This document shows, one piece after another, positions 7,347 to 16,399 of a stretch of 64,000 nucleotides of DNA. A program made the translations under genes and the position numbers. The notes beneath the pieces were generated by a model. The model searched no databases and was not told the origin of the DNA. It saw only the letters and a list, made by a program, of their open reading frames with translations. The DNA lies in assembly GCA_016866305.1 (NCBI GenBank), contig VGMX01000004.1, positions 62,001-126,000 on the forward strand, given 5' to 3'. Position 1 is the stretch's first letter; every line of letters starts with the position of its first letter. This stretch comes from Chlorobiota bacterium. GTDB lineage: Bacteria; Bacteroidota; Chlorobiia; Chlorobiales; Chlorobiaceae.

Positions 7347-8510
7347 TTAGTTTTCACTGGCCAATATACGTCCGGTGTTTTCATAATCCTGTAAGTCACC
7401 AAAAACCGTAAGACAAGCCGATGCCGCAACCTGAGCGAGCAAGCGGTTCACTGGAGAAGCCTTTACCGGACTTCCGGTTGTTACCGCATTCACTGCCATG
7501 CACCCTGCATGGCAAACAGGAAAAAGCAGACAGTTGCCGCAATGCTGTAGTCGGCTTTCTGTGCCCTCAGCATAAATACCCGATCCGCATGTCTCCGAAT
7601 TCTCCAGTCTGCTGTACGACATATACTTGGCCCTGCTTGGCGGGTCGATACCATCAAATACAGTCCCGATACGGGACTCCTGACTTTTTCCGAAATATCC
7701 GAAGAATCGCTGACATGGATAAAGATTGCCGCTGGCATCAATAGCCACGAGATTTCGCGAAGCACCACAACCATAATGCCTTGAATGCCCTTTCCGTAAG
7801 CGGTCGAAGTCCCTTGCAAGATTTTTAATCTTTGCTTTTTTCCGGGAGTTCTGCTTCTGAAATGCATGCAAATCCTTGTATGCATCATAGAGTGCCGAGA
7901 GGCTGTATGCAGACCAGTTTGCCTCAACAACAGGAGAAAAAAAGATACTTTCGAAGCCGTTATCAAGAAGCCAGTGCACCGAATGAGAGAGCAAAGGGGC
8001 AGTATCGGGAGATACAGTCAGTCTCACTGAGACATACGGTAAACTCCTGATAAGGTCAATATTATTCTCGATAAGCCTGAAAGAGCCTCGACCGTCGGTT
8101 TGTTTCCGGTGGCGATCCTGGGCTTCCCCGGCACCATCAATGCTGAGATTGACCTTTATCCGAAAAAGTTTGATGAGTTCTGCCCGTGTCTGGTCAATAA
8201 GTGTACCGTTTGAGGTCATGGAAAAACGGATTTCACGATTTTCGACTTTCGCCCGTTCAAGTACCCGAAAACATATATCTTCGATGACTTCTGGCACCAT
8301 AAGAGGCTCACCGCCAAAAAAACAAAGTGACAACGGCAAAGTTTCGTTATTTTCACACGTTTGGCCAAACATGAAATCCAAGGATTTCGCGATCACATCT
8401 TCACCAATCCGTTGCGGATTGGATACCATGTAACAGTAATCGCACCGCAGGTTACACTCTTCGGTGACCATGAGAATGAAATTACTGAAAACAGGTTCTT
8501 GACGATGCAT
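7347..8510 (-). CDS. Radical SAM/SPASM peptide-maturase-like enzyme
   Basis: The 387-residue protein carries the radical SAM cluster motif CNLRCDYC (Cys 19, 23, 26) and the SAM-binding GGEP (66-69). Its C-terminal SPASM domain matches the full pattern: C248-x12-G-x4-C266, then C324-x2-C327-x5-C333-x3-C337 and a final C366, enough for two auxiliary 4Fe-4S clusters. C308 is extra. SPASM enzymes of this size usually modify ribosomal peptides or activate enzymes in trans. The ATG at 8510 is chosen because the 38 upstream residues of the open frame lack family features and precede the motif unusually far. The gene lies upstream of, and coupled to, the CxxCD-repeat peptide, its most likely substrate. 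By hand count two of its lines are 40-45% G+C against 55% in comEC, which hints at transfer. Confidence 0.88.
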   Translation of the reverse strand: MHRQEPVFSNFILMVTEECNLRCDYCYMVSNPQRIGEDVIAKSLDFMFGQTCENNETLPLSLCFFGGEPLMVPEVIEDICFRVLERAKVENREIRFSMTSNGTLIDQTRAELIKLFRIKVNLSIDGAGEAQDRHRKQTDGRGSFRLIENNIDLIRSLPYVSVRLTVSPDTAPLLSHSVHWLLDNGFESIFFSPVVEANWSAYSLSALYDAYKDLHAFQKQNSRKKAKIKNLARDFDRLRKGHSRHYGCGASRNLVAIDASGNLYPCQRFFGYFGKSQESRIGTVFDGIDPPSRAKYMSYSRLENSETCGSGIYAEGTESRLQHCGNCLLFPVCHAGCMAVNAVTTGSPVKASPVNRLLAQVAASACLTVFGDLQDYENTGRILASEN

Positions 8511-8614
8511 TATCAGAATACTCTTTTTGCTGTTGATTCCGGACAACAAGCCCCTTGGTTTTCCGATTCCGGAATAACAGGTTTTATTGATTTTGCTTGA
8601 TCTGGGGTTTAAAA

Positions 8615-8620
8615 AATATA
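8615..8620 (-). promoter_or_regulatory. Possible -10 element upstream of the radical SAM cassette
   Basis: On the minus strand the only clearly AT-rich stretch in the 273-bp gap before the radical SAM gene contains TATATT here. No convincing -35 hexamer accompanies it, so this is tentative. Confidence 0.2.
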
Positions 8621-8783
8621 GCAAAAAACATTTAACTCTTTTGCCGGAAAGGGTATCGGCACGCTCCCTCCTGTAGTTTTCATCCCGGCTGCCATCCCTG
8701 TCGTGTATGTACGGAGCTCAACCGGACATCAGAAGAATCAACCCTGTCATAATGATTTTTTCATTGTCTCCTCCCGTTGGTTG

Positions 8784-10991
8784 CTACGGAATCACGATCT
8801 GACGGTCGGGTTCGCGGATTTCTGTATCCGGGCGACGGGTGGCGAAACGGTACAGCGCAGCTTTGTCCTGCTGCGTGAGAAAGGAGCCTGCCAGCAGGAT
8901 GCAGCGCTTCGGCTTCACGTAACCGAGCCAGCTTTCGATCTGCCGCTGCTGTTTTTCCCGGAAGCGGTACACCGCGAGAATAACCACATCGGCTTTCCAT
9001 GCCGGCTCCTCGCGCAAACGGCTTGTCCCCGAAAGGTAAAGCAGGGAACGTTCCCGGGTACGGATTGAAAGGACCTTCTCCATGGGCCTCCCGATAACCA
9101 TCGAGGAGAGCGCAAGCCGCTTTTCATGCTGCATCATGCGTTTCGGAACCGGAAGCGTCGAGAGCAGGGAGTCCTTCGAGAAGAACTGCACCGCGGCGAC
9201 AGGCGGGGGAAACCGGTACTCGCCGATCTGGTGCATGATGCGCTCAGCGTCCCGAGCGTTCCGGCCTCCATCGACGATCACGGTTTCGCTCCCTGTGGCG
9301 TAGAGCAGGGAAAGGTTCCTGCCGAGATTCACCGTAACAAGCCCCCTTCCCCGCTCGGCAGGTTTCGCCATGCCATACCATACAAACACATTCAGGCCGA
9401 CAAGCAAAGCAATGGCAAGCTTTCCCCAGGCTCTTCGCCTGAAAAACACGGTGGCAACGACCACGAGGAGATAGTAGGACGATACTTCGACAAGATCGGG
9501 CCTGAGGGAAACGGAGGCGAACGGCACCTTGCTGAAAAAAAGCGCCGATTCAAGCGTGAGACGGGCCAGGAACCAGCTGCTCGTGGCGAAAAATCCGGCG
9601 AGATATCCGGCAAACAGGTTGAAGAACAGCATCGGCATGAGGGAGTACATCATCACCGTTGAAAAAAACACCACCGGCAGATTCGCCGCAAGACTGATCA
9701 CGGAAAAGGTGCCAAAATAGTATGCAATCACCGGCGAGACTCCGATTATGGCGGCAAGGCTCACAAAAAAACTGCCGGACAGGAACCGCAGGGCGGCACG
9801 GAGGAGAGACTTTTCCTTATGCCCTGGAGGGTAGAGCAGCGGATAGACCAGCAGAATGGCGAGCACCGCAGCATTGGTCATGAGAAAGCCGGGATTGAAC
9901 AGGTCGAAGGGATCGAAAAGCAGGATCAGGATGTCGGAAACGGCAAGCGAGTTCACCCCGTAAGCCCTTCTGCCGAGGGTTTCACCTCCGAACAGCACCA
10001 TCGACATGATCGCCGCGCGCTTCACCGAAGGTGAGTTCCCTGTAACATAACTGAATACCAGAAGCACCACGGCGATCAGCGCAAACGCGAACCACCGGCC
10101 CGCCGTGGTAACCTTGAAACGTTGCAGCAACACATGGATACCGAGTGCAAGCAAACCGACATTGAGACCCGAAACGGCAAGCACATGTGCGGTGCCGGTT
10201 GTCTTGAAGGCCTCGAAAACCTCCCGGTCGAGCACCTCCCGTTCGCCGAGCAGCACCCCCCTGACCAGCTTGCGCTCTCCGCCTTCAGGAACCAGGCTGT
10301 CGACCGTTGCGACAATGTAGTCGTAAACCGGAGCAACCACAAACCGCTCGAAGAAATTGAGATCGGTTTTGCCGGTACGCTCCATATGCCATGGCCCTGC
10401 ACAGAAAAGCTGAACATGGGTGCCATGCATCCTGGCGTAACGGCGGGGATCGAACTCTCCCCTGTTTGCGGCTTCGGGTATAAGCTGCAGCATGCCTTTG
10501 ACGCGCACCATATCGCCGTTATGAAGCTCCACGGAAAGCCCGCCAGACCCGTTCCGCATGAATATCCTCGCACGATCGGCAAGCTCTACCGACCTGCCCC
10601 TGAAAAACACCTCCTGCGCTTCGAGCGTCCAGCCCACCCCTTTTTCGTAGCGCGAAGGTCTGCCGTCTACCCTGCCGTAAAGCAGTACGGGGTTGCCGGT
10701 GTAGTCGAGAAGCGTGTGTTCGGGCACGGTATTGAACCGGTAATGGCTGCCGGCGGCAAACGCGCTGAAAACGAACAGCAGATACACAACCGATGTTACC
10801 GCATGCGGAAAGGGATTTGCTTTTCTTTGGAAAAACTCGAAACCCAGAGCGCAGGCAAGCAATACGGAAAACAGAAGGGAAAAAAACAGCAAGGTATCGA
10901 GCGGCGTCAGCGATGCCGTTCCGGCAAGAATTCCCCCCACCACGAACAGCAGGAGTCGCAGGGCGGGATATGGGGCTAAAAGATGCCGCAA
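8784..10991 (-). CDS. comEC: ComEC/Rec2-family membrane channel protein with degenerate C-terminal domain
   Basis: ComEC proteins move single-stranded DNA across the inner membrane during natural transformation. The 735 residues comprise N-terminal helices (1-80), an OB-like soluble domain (~95-200) and the Competence domain with the hallmark TGTAHVLAVSGLNVGL (265-280) followed by multiple membrane helices to ~550. The C-terminal ~180 residues sit where a metallo-beta-lactamase domain is usual. Here the start is only a faint echo (TVNLGRNLSLLYATGSETVI) and no HxHxDH motif is seen, so the nuclease-like site is probably lost. No other competence genes are nearby. Confidence 0.87.
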   Translation of the reverse strand: MRHLLAPYPALRLLLFVVGGILAGTASLTPLDTLLFFSLLFSVLLACALGFEFFQRKANPFPHAVTSVVYLLFVFSAFAAGSHYRFNTVPEHTLLDYTGNPVLLYGRVDGRPSRYEKGVGWTLEAQEVFFRGRSVELADRARIFMRNGSGGLSVELHNGDMVRVKGMLQLIPEAANRGEFDPRRYARMHGTHVQLFCAGPWHMERTGKTDLNFFERFVVAPVYDYIVATVDSLVPEGGERKLVRGVLLGEREVLDREVFEAFKTTGTAHVLAVSGLNVGLLALGIHVLLQRFKVTTAGRWFAFALIAVVLLVFSYVTGNSPSVKRAAIMSMVLFGGETLGRRAYGVNSLAVSDILILLFDPFDLFNPGFLMTNAAVLAILLVYPLLYPPGHKEKSLLRAALRFLSGSFFVSLAAIIGVSPVIAYYFGTFSVISLAANLPVVFFSTVMMYSLMPMLFFNLFAGYLAGFFATSSWFLARLTLESALFFSKVPFASVSLRPDLVEVSSYYLLVVVATVFFRRRAWGKLAIALLVGLNVFVWYGMAKPAERGRGLVTVNLGRNLSLLYATGSETVIVDGGRNARDAERIMHQIGEYRFPPPVAAVQFFSKDSLLSTLPVPKRMMQHEKRLALSSMVIGRPMEKVLSIRTRERSLLYLSGTSRLREEPAWKADVVILAVYRFREKQQRQIESWLGYVKPKRCILLAGSFLTQQDKAALYRFATRRPDTEIREPDRQIVIP

Positions 10992-11083
10992 TGGAGAACC
11001 AGGGCTTAATTAATTAACTTAAGCAAATCATTGTTTTTGTATATTCTTTTCTTTTGAAAAACCCGTAAACGCGCATTTTCTTC

Positions 11084-11956
11084 ATGCTTGTCCGAGAGAT
11101 CCTGAGTGCCGCCCATGAACCAGTCTTCAGCTTTGAATTCTTTCCTCCGAAAAGAGACGAAGAATGGGAAACGCTGTTCGAGACCATCGCGAACCTGAAC
11201 CACCTGCAACCCTCCTACGTGAGTGTAACCTATGGCGCCGGAGGCTCGACCCGTTCGAGAACCCATGATCTCGTTACGAAAATACAGAAGGAAACCGGAC
11301 TGACCGTGGTATCGCACCTGACCTGTATCTGTTCGGACAGGAATGAAACCTCGTCAATACTCGAGCACTATCTCGAACACGGCATCACCAACGTGCTGGC
11401 CCTCAGGGGCGACAAGCCCGCCGGAACCGCCACGCTTGCCGAAGCCATCAAGGACTTTCCGCACGCCGTCGATCTGGTGCGATTCATCAAAAAGAACTTT
11501 CCCGCCATCGGTGTCGGTGTTGCAGGTTTTCCAGAAGGACATCCGGAAACCCCGAACCGCCTGAAAGAGATCGAGTACCTGAAGGAAAAGGTTGATGCCG
11601 GTGCCGACTACATCGTAACCCAGCTCTTTTTCGACAACCGGGACTACTTCGATTTCGTTGAACGCTGCCGGATAGCGGGCATCGATGTGCCGGTCATCGC
11701 CGGCATCATGCCGGTCACCACAAAAAAAGGCATGATCAGGATGTCCGAACTGGCTCTGGGAGCACGCATTCCCTCCCGGCTCCTGAAACAGGTGCTCGGA
11801 GCCGCAAATGACGGCGACGTGGCGAAAATAGGCATAGATTGGGCTACCGCCCAGGTTCAGGAGCTGATCGACCGACAGGTCAGGGGCATCCATTTCTACA
11901 CCCTGAACCTTGCCGACGCCACCATGAAAATCTTCGAAGCCATCGATAAAAGGTAA
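11084..11956 (+). CDS. metF: 5,10-methylenetetrahydrofolate reductase
   Basis: MetF reduces methylene-THF to methyl-THF for methionine synthesis. The 290-residue protein is a single TIM barrel of normal length with family landmarks: FSFEFFPPKRDEEWETLF near the N-terminus (the FEFFPPK signature), VTYGAGGSTR, NVLALRGDKP, and VAGFPEGHPE followed by DYIVTQLFFD. No strong Shine-Dalgarno precedes the ATG. The gene is divergent from comEC, with an AT-rich 92-bp gap between them. Confidence 0.95.
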   Translation: MLVREILSAAHEPVFSFEFFPPKRDEEWETLFETIANLNHLQPSYVSVTYGAGGSTRSRTHDLVTKIQKETGLTVVSHLTCICSDRNETSSILEHYLEHGITNVLALRGDKPAGTATLAEAIKDFPHAVDLVRFIKKNFPAIGVGVAGFPEGHPETPNRLKEIEYLKEKVDAGADYIVTQLFFDNRDYFDFVERCRIAGIDVPVIAGIMPVTTKKGMIRMSELALGARIPSRLLKQVLGAANDGDVAKIGIDWATAQVQELIDRQVRGIHFYTLNLADATMKIFEAIDKR

Positions 11957-11997
11957 AAAGCCCCCGCTCCGGCAAGAGAAGTTGACGCGGAACGGCC

Positions 11998-13251
11998 CTA
12001 GGGGGTCTCGTTCTCCACAAGCTGCCCGAAGGTCTCCCGCCTGCGAATCACCCTCACTTCGCTCCCCTCAACCATCACCTCGGCAGGACGCAGTCGTCCG
12101 TTATAGTTGCTGCCCATCACGGCCGCATAGGCTCCTGACGACATGACGGCCAGCAACTCCCCTTCCGCAGCATCGTCGATGGTGCGCTGCCGGGCGAAAA
12201 AGTCGCTCGACTCGCAGATCGGCCCGACAATGTCGGCTACAACGGTGGCATCGTGGCGGATGACGGAAAGCACTTCATGATGCGACTGGTAAAGCGCTGG
12301 ACGGATCAGTTCCGTGAGGCCGGCGTCAACGATGAAAAACTGCTTTCCGGTATGGTTGCGCTTTCTGTAAAGAAGCCTCGTAAGCAGAACAGATGCGTTC
12401 GCCACAAGAAAACGGCCAGGCTCGAAAATCACCTTCACGCCTGAGGGTGCAAGCAGCGGCACGAGCTTGTCGGCAAAATGCCCGATCGGGGTGGCAGGTT
12501 TTCGTGCGTCGTAGGTTACGGGAAATCCGCCTCCGATATCGAGATAGTCTATTGAAAAGCCAAGGCTCCTTGCGGTTTCGAAAATATCAAGCAGCACAGT
12601 GGTCGCGGCAACATAGTATTCCGGATCGAAAATCTGGGAACCGATATGCATGTCGAGAGCGACAAGCCGGACATGCCGGAGGGAACGCAGCATCGAGAAC
12701 GCCTCTTCGAGGCCCGCCTCGTCGATGCCGAATTTCTCCTTGCTGTCGCCGGTCGTGATATAGGGATGGGTTTCTGCGGTAACGTTGGGATTGATTCTCA
12801 GCGCAACAGGAGCCACCACCCCTTTGTCGCCTGCAATGCGATCGATGGCGCGAAGCTCCGAAAGGGATTCCACCTTCAGCATGAGCACTCCGGCATCAAG
12901 CGCATAGGCTATCTCATCGGCTCTCTTGCCTACACCGGCAAAAATGATCTTCCCTGCCTCAACCCCAGCCTTGAGCGCGCGGAAAAGCTCACCGCCCGAA
13001 TTGACATCGCATCCGTATCCCTTCTCCGCAAAAGTACGGATGACGCTGAGATTGAAATTCGCCTTGACCGAATAACAGGTGAGATGCGGAAGAGCGGCAA
13101 ATGCCTCCTCGAACTCCCGGCTGCTCTCCACGAGGCTCCTCTTCGAGGTAACGAACAGAGGCGTTCCGTAGGTTTCGGCAAGTTCATCGAACCGGACATT
13201 CTCGCACAGGAGAACATTGTCCATATAATGAAAAACGGTACGTTCGCTCAC
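11998..13251 (-). CDS. lysA: Diaminopimelate decarboxylase
   Basis: LysA decarboxylates meso-diaminopimelate to lysine using PLP. The 417-residue fold-type III enzyme has the PLP lysine in CYSVKANFN, the glycine-rich phosphate loop in LDIGGGFPV, the FEPGRFLVANA segment and the substrate-binding CESSDFF near the C-terminus. Length is normal. It converges on metF with a 41-bp gap and is divergent from rpmG. Confidence 0.95.
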   Translation of the reverse strand: MSERTVFHYMDNVLLCENVRFDELAETYGTPLFVTSKRSLVESSREFEEAFAALPHLTCYSVKANFNLSVIRTFAEKGYGCDVNSGGELFRALKAGVEAGKIIFAGVGKRADEIAYALDAGVLMLKVESLSELRAIDRIAGDKGVVAPVALRINPNVTAETHPYITTGDSKEKFGIDEAGLEEAFSMLRSLRHVRLVALDMHIGSQIFDPEYYVAATTVLLDIFETARSLGFSIDYLDIGGGFPVTYDARKPATPIGHFADKLVPLLAPSGVKVIFEPGRFLVANASVLLTRLLYRKRNHTGKQFFIVDAGLTELIRPALYQSHHEVLSVIRHDATVVADIVGPICESSDFFARQRTIDDAAEGELLAVMSSGAYAAVMGSNYNGRLRPAEVMVEGSEVRVIRRRETFGQLVENETP

Positions 13252-13336
13252 GGATTCTACTGGTATGGTTATCGTAGATGCAAAGGCCTACAGTATAGTG
13301 TTTCTCGGTAAAGAAGCGAAACAAAAAACCGGATAC

Positions 13337-13365
13337 TTGCAAATTCACTCCCGGGGCCTTATATT
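13337..13365 (+). promoter_or_regulatory. Predicted sigma-70 promoter of rpmG
   Basis: TTGCAA (13337-13342) and TATATT (13360-13365) are separated by exactly 17 bp and lie just upstream of rpmG. The match is good, but this is inference from sequence alone. Confidence 0.6.
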
Positions 13366-13403
13366 CATGCCTCTTAACTCACTATTACACTACAGAGGTT
13401 CTG

Positions 13404-13586
13404 ATGGCAAAAGGAAAAGAAAACAGAATTATCATCACACTTGAGTGCACCGAGGCGAAAAAGGAAGGCAAGCCTGTTTCACGGTACACCACAACCAAAA
13501 ACAAGAAGAACACCACTGACCGTCTCATTCTGAAAAAGTACAATCCCAACCTGCAGCGCCACACCCTGCACAAGGAGATTAAATAA
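13404..13586 (+). CDS. rpmG: 50S ribosomal protein L33
   Basis: The 60-residue basic protein begins [20 protein letters not shown] and continues [12 protein letters not shown] then [18 protein letters not shown], typical of bacterial L33. The zinc-ligand CxxC pairs are missing (only one Cys), so this is the zinc-independent form. It precedes tRNA-Leu by 66 bp. Confidence 0.95.
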   Translation: MAKGKENRIIITLECTEAKKEGKPVSRYTTTKNKKNTTDRLILKKYNPNLQRHTLHKEIK

Positions 13587-13595
13587 CTTTGGTTT

Positions 13596-13623
13596 TTGAC
13601 ATTAGGTCAAAAAAGAGTTAATT
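13596..13623 (+). promoter_or_regulatory. Predicted promoter of tRNA-Leu
   Basis: TTGACA (13596-13601) and TTAATT (13618-13623) with a 16-bp spacer end 29 bp before the tRNA. TATTCT at a longer spacing is an alternative -10. Confidence 0.4.
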
Positions 13624-13652
13624 GTATTCTGGTCTGGTTATAACTCTGCAAT

Positions 13653-13737
13653 GCCCGAATGGCGGAACTGGTAGACGCACTCGTTTCAGGGACGAGCGCC
13701 GCGAGGTGTAGGAGTTCGAATCTCCTTTCGGGCACCA
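13653..13737 (+). tRNA. tRNA-Leu (anticodon CAG), CCA encoded
   Basis: The 7-bp acceptor stem GCCCGAA/TTCGGGC closes an 85-base class II tRNA with a short variable arm. The anticodon stem CTCGT/ACGAG encloses the loop TT-CAG-GG, and the T-arm loop contains GTTCGAATC. ACCA is encoded at the 3' end. Confidence 0.97.
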
Positions 13738-13830
13738 AAATTCTTCTACCGCAAGATGCAGATCACGGCAGACAACCGTACCGCAGAGAACAATTCAGCC
13801 GGCCAACGACATAGAGCTTAATCAAGGTAT

Positions 13831-13851
13831 GCACCTTTCGGGAGAAGGTGC
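13831..13851 (+). terminator. Rho-independent terminator after tRNA-Leu
   Basis: GCACCTT/AAGGTGC with a seven-base loop is followed by a run of T. It lies about 95 bp after the tRNA. Confidence 0.75.
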
Positions 13852-13888
13852 TTTTTTTATGCTTTAATAATACAAAACCAAGGCAATA

Positions 13889-14689
13889 GTGGATCATACA
13901 AAAATCAACCTTCTTGTCAGGCTTCAGCACCTTGACAACCAGATCGAGAACATTATCAGCCTTCAGAAAGGTTTACCGGAAGAAATCAACGCCCTCGAGG
14001 AAGACCTTGCCTTCACCGGACGACAGATCGAGGCCAGGAAAAAAGTAGCCGAAGATCACCTGAAACTCCGCCAGCGTCTCAACGAAACCATCAGTGATTG
14101 CCGCGGCAAGATCAAGAGCTTCAAGGAAAAACAGACCCTTGCGCGCAACAACAAGGAGTACGACGCACTTTCCAAACAGATAGAGTACGAAGAAAAAGAG
14201 ATCGCCCAGGCCGAGATACAGCTTCAGGACATCGCCCATGCAGAACAGCGCAGCCTTGAGATACAGCAGAAAGGCCGCCAGCTCATCGACGAGAACCGTT
14301 ACGACGAGATGACCGAGGATATGATGCCCGACGACGTGCTGCAGCAGCAGCTCGAAGACCTGAACAGGCAGGTTGACCAGAAAAAAGAGGAGCTGGAGAG
14401 CATCGTGGTGGAAACCGCAGATGAAGTGGAGGACCTGAACCGGAAAATCGATGAGCAGCGGGAAATCATCGAGAAAGAGGCGAAACGGCTGCTTGACAAA
14501 TATGATCATCTCAGAAGCGGCATCATCCATAACGCCGTTGTTAAACTGAACCGTAATGCATGTTCCGGCTGCAACACCAGAGTGCCCACAAACCGGCACA
14601 CCATGATCGTGCAGGGCGGATTCTACCTGTGTGAATCCTGCGGCAGGATCGTCGTGCATGAACGGCTGTTCGAGGAAGCCGAGCAATGA
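13889..14689 (+). CDS. Coiled-coil protein with C-terminal C4 zinc ribbon (DUF164-like)
   Basis: The 266-residue protein starts at a GTG. Residues ~1-205 are a long antiparallel coiled coil (EINALEEDLAFTGRQIEARK; QKKEELESIVVETADEVEDL). The C-terminus is a zinc ribbon with two CxxC pairs: CSGC in NRNACSGCNTRVP and CESC in FYLCESCGRIV. This architecture is widespread in Bacteroidetes/Chlorobi, often called 'C4-type zinc ribbon domain-containing protein', and is thought to bind nucleic acid. Its exact role is not established. rnpB follows immediately. Confidence 0.85.
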   Translation: MDHTKINLLVRLQHLDNQIENIISLQKGLPEEINALEEDLAFTGRQIEARKKVAEDHLKLRQRLNETISDCRGKIKSFKEKQTLARNNKEYDALSKQIEYEEKEIAQAEIQLQDIAHAEQRSLEIQQKGRQLIDENRYDEMTEDMMPDDVLQQQLEDLNRQVDQKKEELESIVVETADEVEDLNRKIDEQREIIEKEAKRLLDKYDHLRSGIIHNAVVKLNRNACSGCNTRVPTNRHTMIVQGGFYLCESCGRIVVHERLFEEAEQ

Positions 14690-14799
14690 GACTGCCCTGC
14701 AAGACTCATCAGTCCTGACGCACAGGGCCGGTGTGCCTGGTATGAAACAAACGCATTGCCGAGCACCTGAACTTTTTACAGGCGCTTCTGTGTTCCTTG

Positions 14800-15232
14800 A
14801 TAAGCTGGAATCGCAAGTGTGCAGCCGCTGTATAACTTCGGGTTATGCAGAGGAAAGTCCGAACTTCACAGGGCAGGGTGCCGGTCGAGAAGTGGAAGAT
14901 GACGGTGCAAACCGTAACCTTTTGCAATCAAGCCCGGGGATGGCGGGGAAAACCTGCCGTCACAGACAGTGCAACAGAGAACAGACCGCTCCGGGCAACC
15001 GGAGTAAGGGTGAAACGGCGGTGTAAGAGACCACCGGATATTCCGGTAACGGGATATGCCTGGCAAACCTCCCCGAAGCAAGGCTAAATAGGAAAGCTTT
15101 TCTCCCCTGGAGAAAGAGAGCGGCCCGTTCAATTCCCTCAACGGGAGAGTTTTCGGGTAAGCCGCACCAGATAAATGGCTGCAGTTTCACCATCCACGGA
15201 GGTGATTCACAGAATTCGGCTTACAGCTTCGG
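14800..15232 (+). ncRNA. rnpB: RNase P RNA
   Basis: The catalytic RNA of RNase P, which removes tRNA 5' leaders, is recognised from the universally conserved block GAGGAAAGTCCGAACTTCAC near 14850, the downstream GGGCAGGGTGCCGG, an ACAGA-type segment (CAACAGAGAACAGACCG), and the 3' signature GATTCACAGAATTCGGCTTA. The 5' AAGCTG (14802-14807) pairs with CAGCTT (15224-15229) as helix P1, which sets the ends to within a few bases. A weak hairpin followed by a T7 tract at 15240-15246 probably terminates it. The gene for the zinc-ribbon protein ends 110 bp upstream. Confidence 0.93.
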
Positions 15233-15244
15233 TTCCGGCTTTTT

Positions 15245-15436
15245 TTATTCGTCGTTCCCGTGAGTTTCCGCGCGGATGATCCCGTCGTCTTCAACCCTCA
15301 CCACAACAGAAACCGGTCTGCAGCAGATCGAGCAGTCTTCCACAAATTCCTGCAACCCCTGCAGCAAATCCACGGTAATGATGAACATCGCGCCGCAGTA
15401 GGGACACTGCACTTCGGTATTCTCGGAAATGTTCAT
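15245..15436 (-). CDS. CPxCG-motif Cys-rich small protein
   Basis: The 63-residue protein has two Cys clusters: QCPYCGAMF at residues 10-18 and DCSICCRPV at ~34-42. This is the pattern of the 'CPXCG motif-containing cysteine-rich protein' family, presumed zinc- or metal-binding. The acidic tail (RVEDDGIIRAETHGNDE) is typical. Function is unknown. It is tail to tail with rnpB. Confidence 0.8.
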   Translation of the reverse strand: MNISENTEVQCPYCGAMFIITVDLLQGLQEFVEDCSICCRPVSVVVRVEDDGIIRAETHGNDE

Positions 15437-15472
15437 GGCATGCCTCCCCTGATGTGTAAATTATTCCTGCCG

Positions 15473-16294
15473 TCACTGAAACACAACGTTAACCTCGCGC
15501 TTCGACTCTCCCTTCATTCCGGGAACACGGTTCAGCATCTCCTTGGGTATGTCGGGTGAAGACCCGTAGCCGGAGAGATTCAAGAGCGTCTTGTCGTCTC
15601 CGGCTTCAAGTACCCGGTCGAAATCCACATCGGCCAGGATGATCTGCGAACCCTCGCGGCATGCCGCGTCAGTCCTTACGATAGTGCCGCCTACCTCGAC
15701 CGCAAGCGTGATGCGGGTACCCCTGAAAAATTCCCGCATGATTGCAAGCGATAGCTTCTGCTGTTCCGCGGTCGGGGGCTGCTTCGGAGTATCGGCGGGT
15801 TTCGGGGAACCCAGGACGGCATTTTCTGCAGGCAAAACGATCACCAGCTGCGACGGCTCTCCTCCGGAAAACCTGAAAGAGATCCGCTCCTTCCGCGAAG
15901 GGGAGATGCTGCCTGCACGGAGCGAATCCACCGATGCCTTATCGTCAGGAGTGCCGGAAACCCTGACCTTTGTGATATCCCTGAAGTGATACTTCGCCTC
16001 GTAACCCTCGAATCCGCCCTCGATGTATTTCCGCACGCTCTTCAGCCTGACGCCCTCTCCCATATCCTTGGCATTCTTCTCCAGCGACTTCCTGTCGGGC
16101 ATCGACCCCGGAGCACGATTCTCCCCTTCTTTGGAGCTGGTTGCAATGGCCTTCAGCAAAGGGGTGTTCATCAGCACGCGCTCGGTAACCGTGCCTGACC
16201 CGTTCTTCATGACCGTGATATGCGTACTGACCCTGATGCAACCGCCAAGAAAGACCGCCAGCACCACGATAAAAAAAGAAACAACACGTCGCAT
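15473..16294 (-). CDS. Predicted lipoprotein of unknown function
   Basis: The 273-residue protein has an N-terminal signal with a lipobox (VVLAVFLGGC, Cys ~19) and is exported. Early residues RVSTHITVMKNGSGTVTERV resemble the beta-rich start of LppM-like lipoproteins, and the centre has basic and proline-rich linkers (GSPKPADTPKQPPTAEQQ). No catalytic motif was recognised. Transcribed before the CPxCG gene with a 36-bp gap, so they may share a transcript. Confidence 0.75.
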   Translation of the reverse strand: MRRVVSFFIVVLAVFLGGCIRVSTHITVMKNGSGTVTERVLMNTPLLKAIATSSKEGENRAPGSMPDRKSLEKNAKDMGEGVRLKSVRKYIEGGFEGYEAKYHFRDITKVRVSGTPDDKASVDSLRAGSISPSRKERISFRFSGGEPSQLVIVLPAENAVLGSPKPADTPKQPPTAEQQKLSLAIMREFFRGTRITLAVEVGGTIVRTDAACREGSQIILADVDFDRVLEAGDDKTLLNLSGYGSSPDIPKEMLNRVPGMKGESKREVNVVFQ

Positions 16295-16399
16295 TCCCGC
16301 TCCTTTTTGTCTGAAGAATTGAGAGCACAGAGGTTCTCCTCCCTTTGTCCATGTAACAAGAGATCTCTTCCGGGATGTTCCCCAAATGGAAAGAAAACA

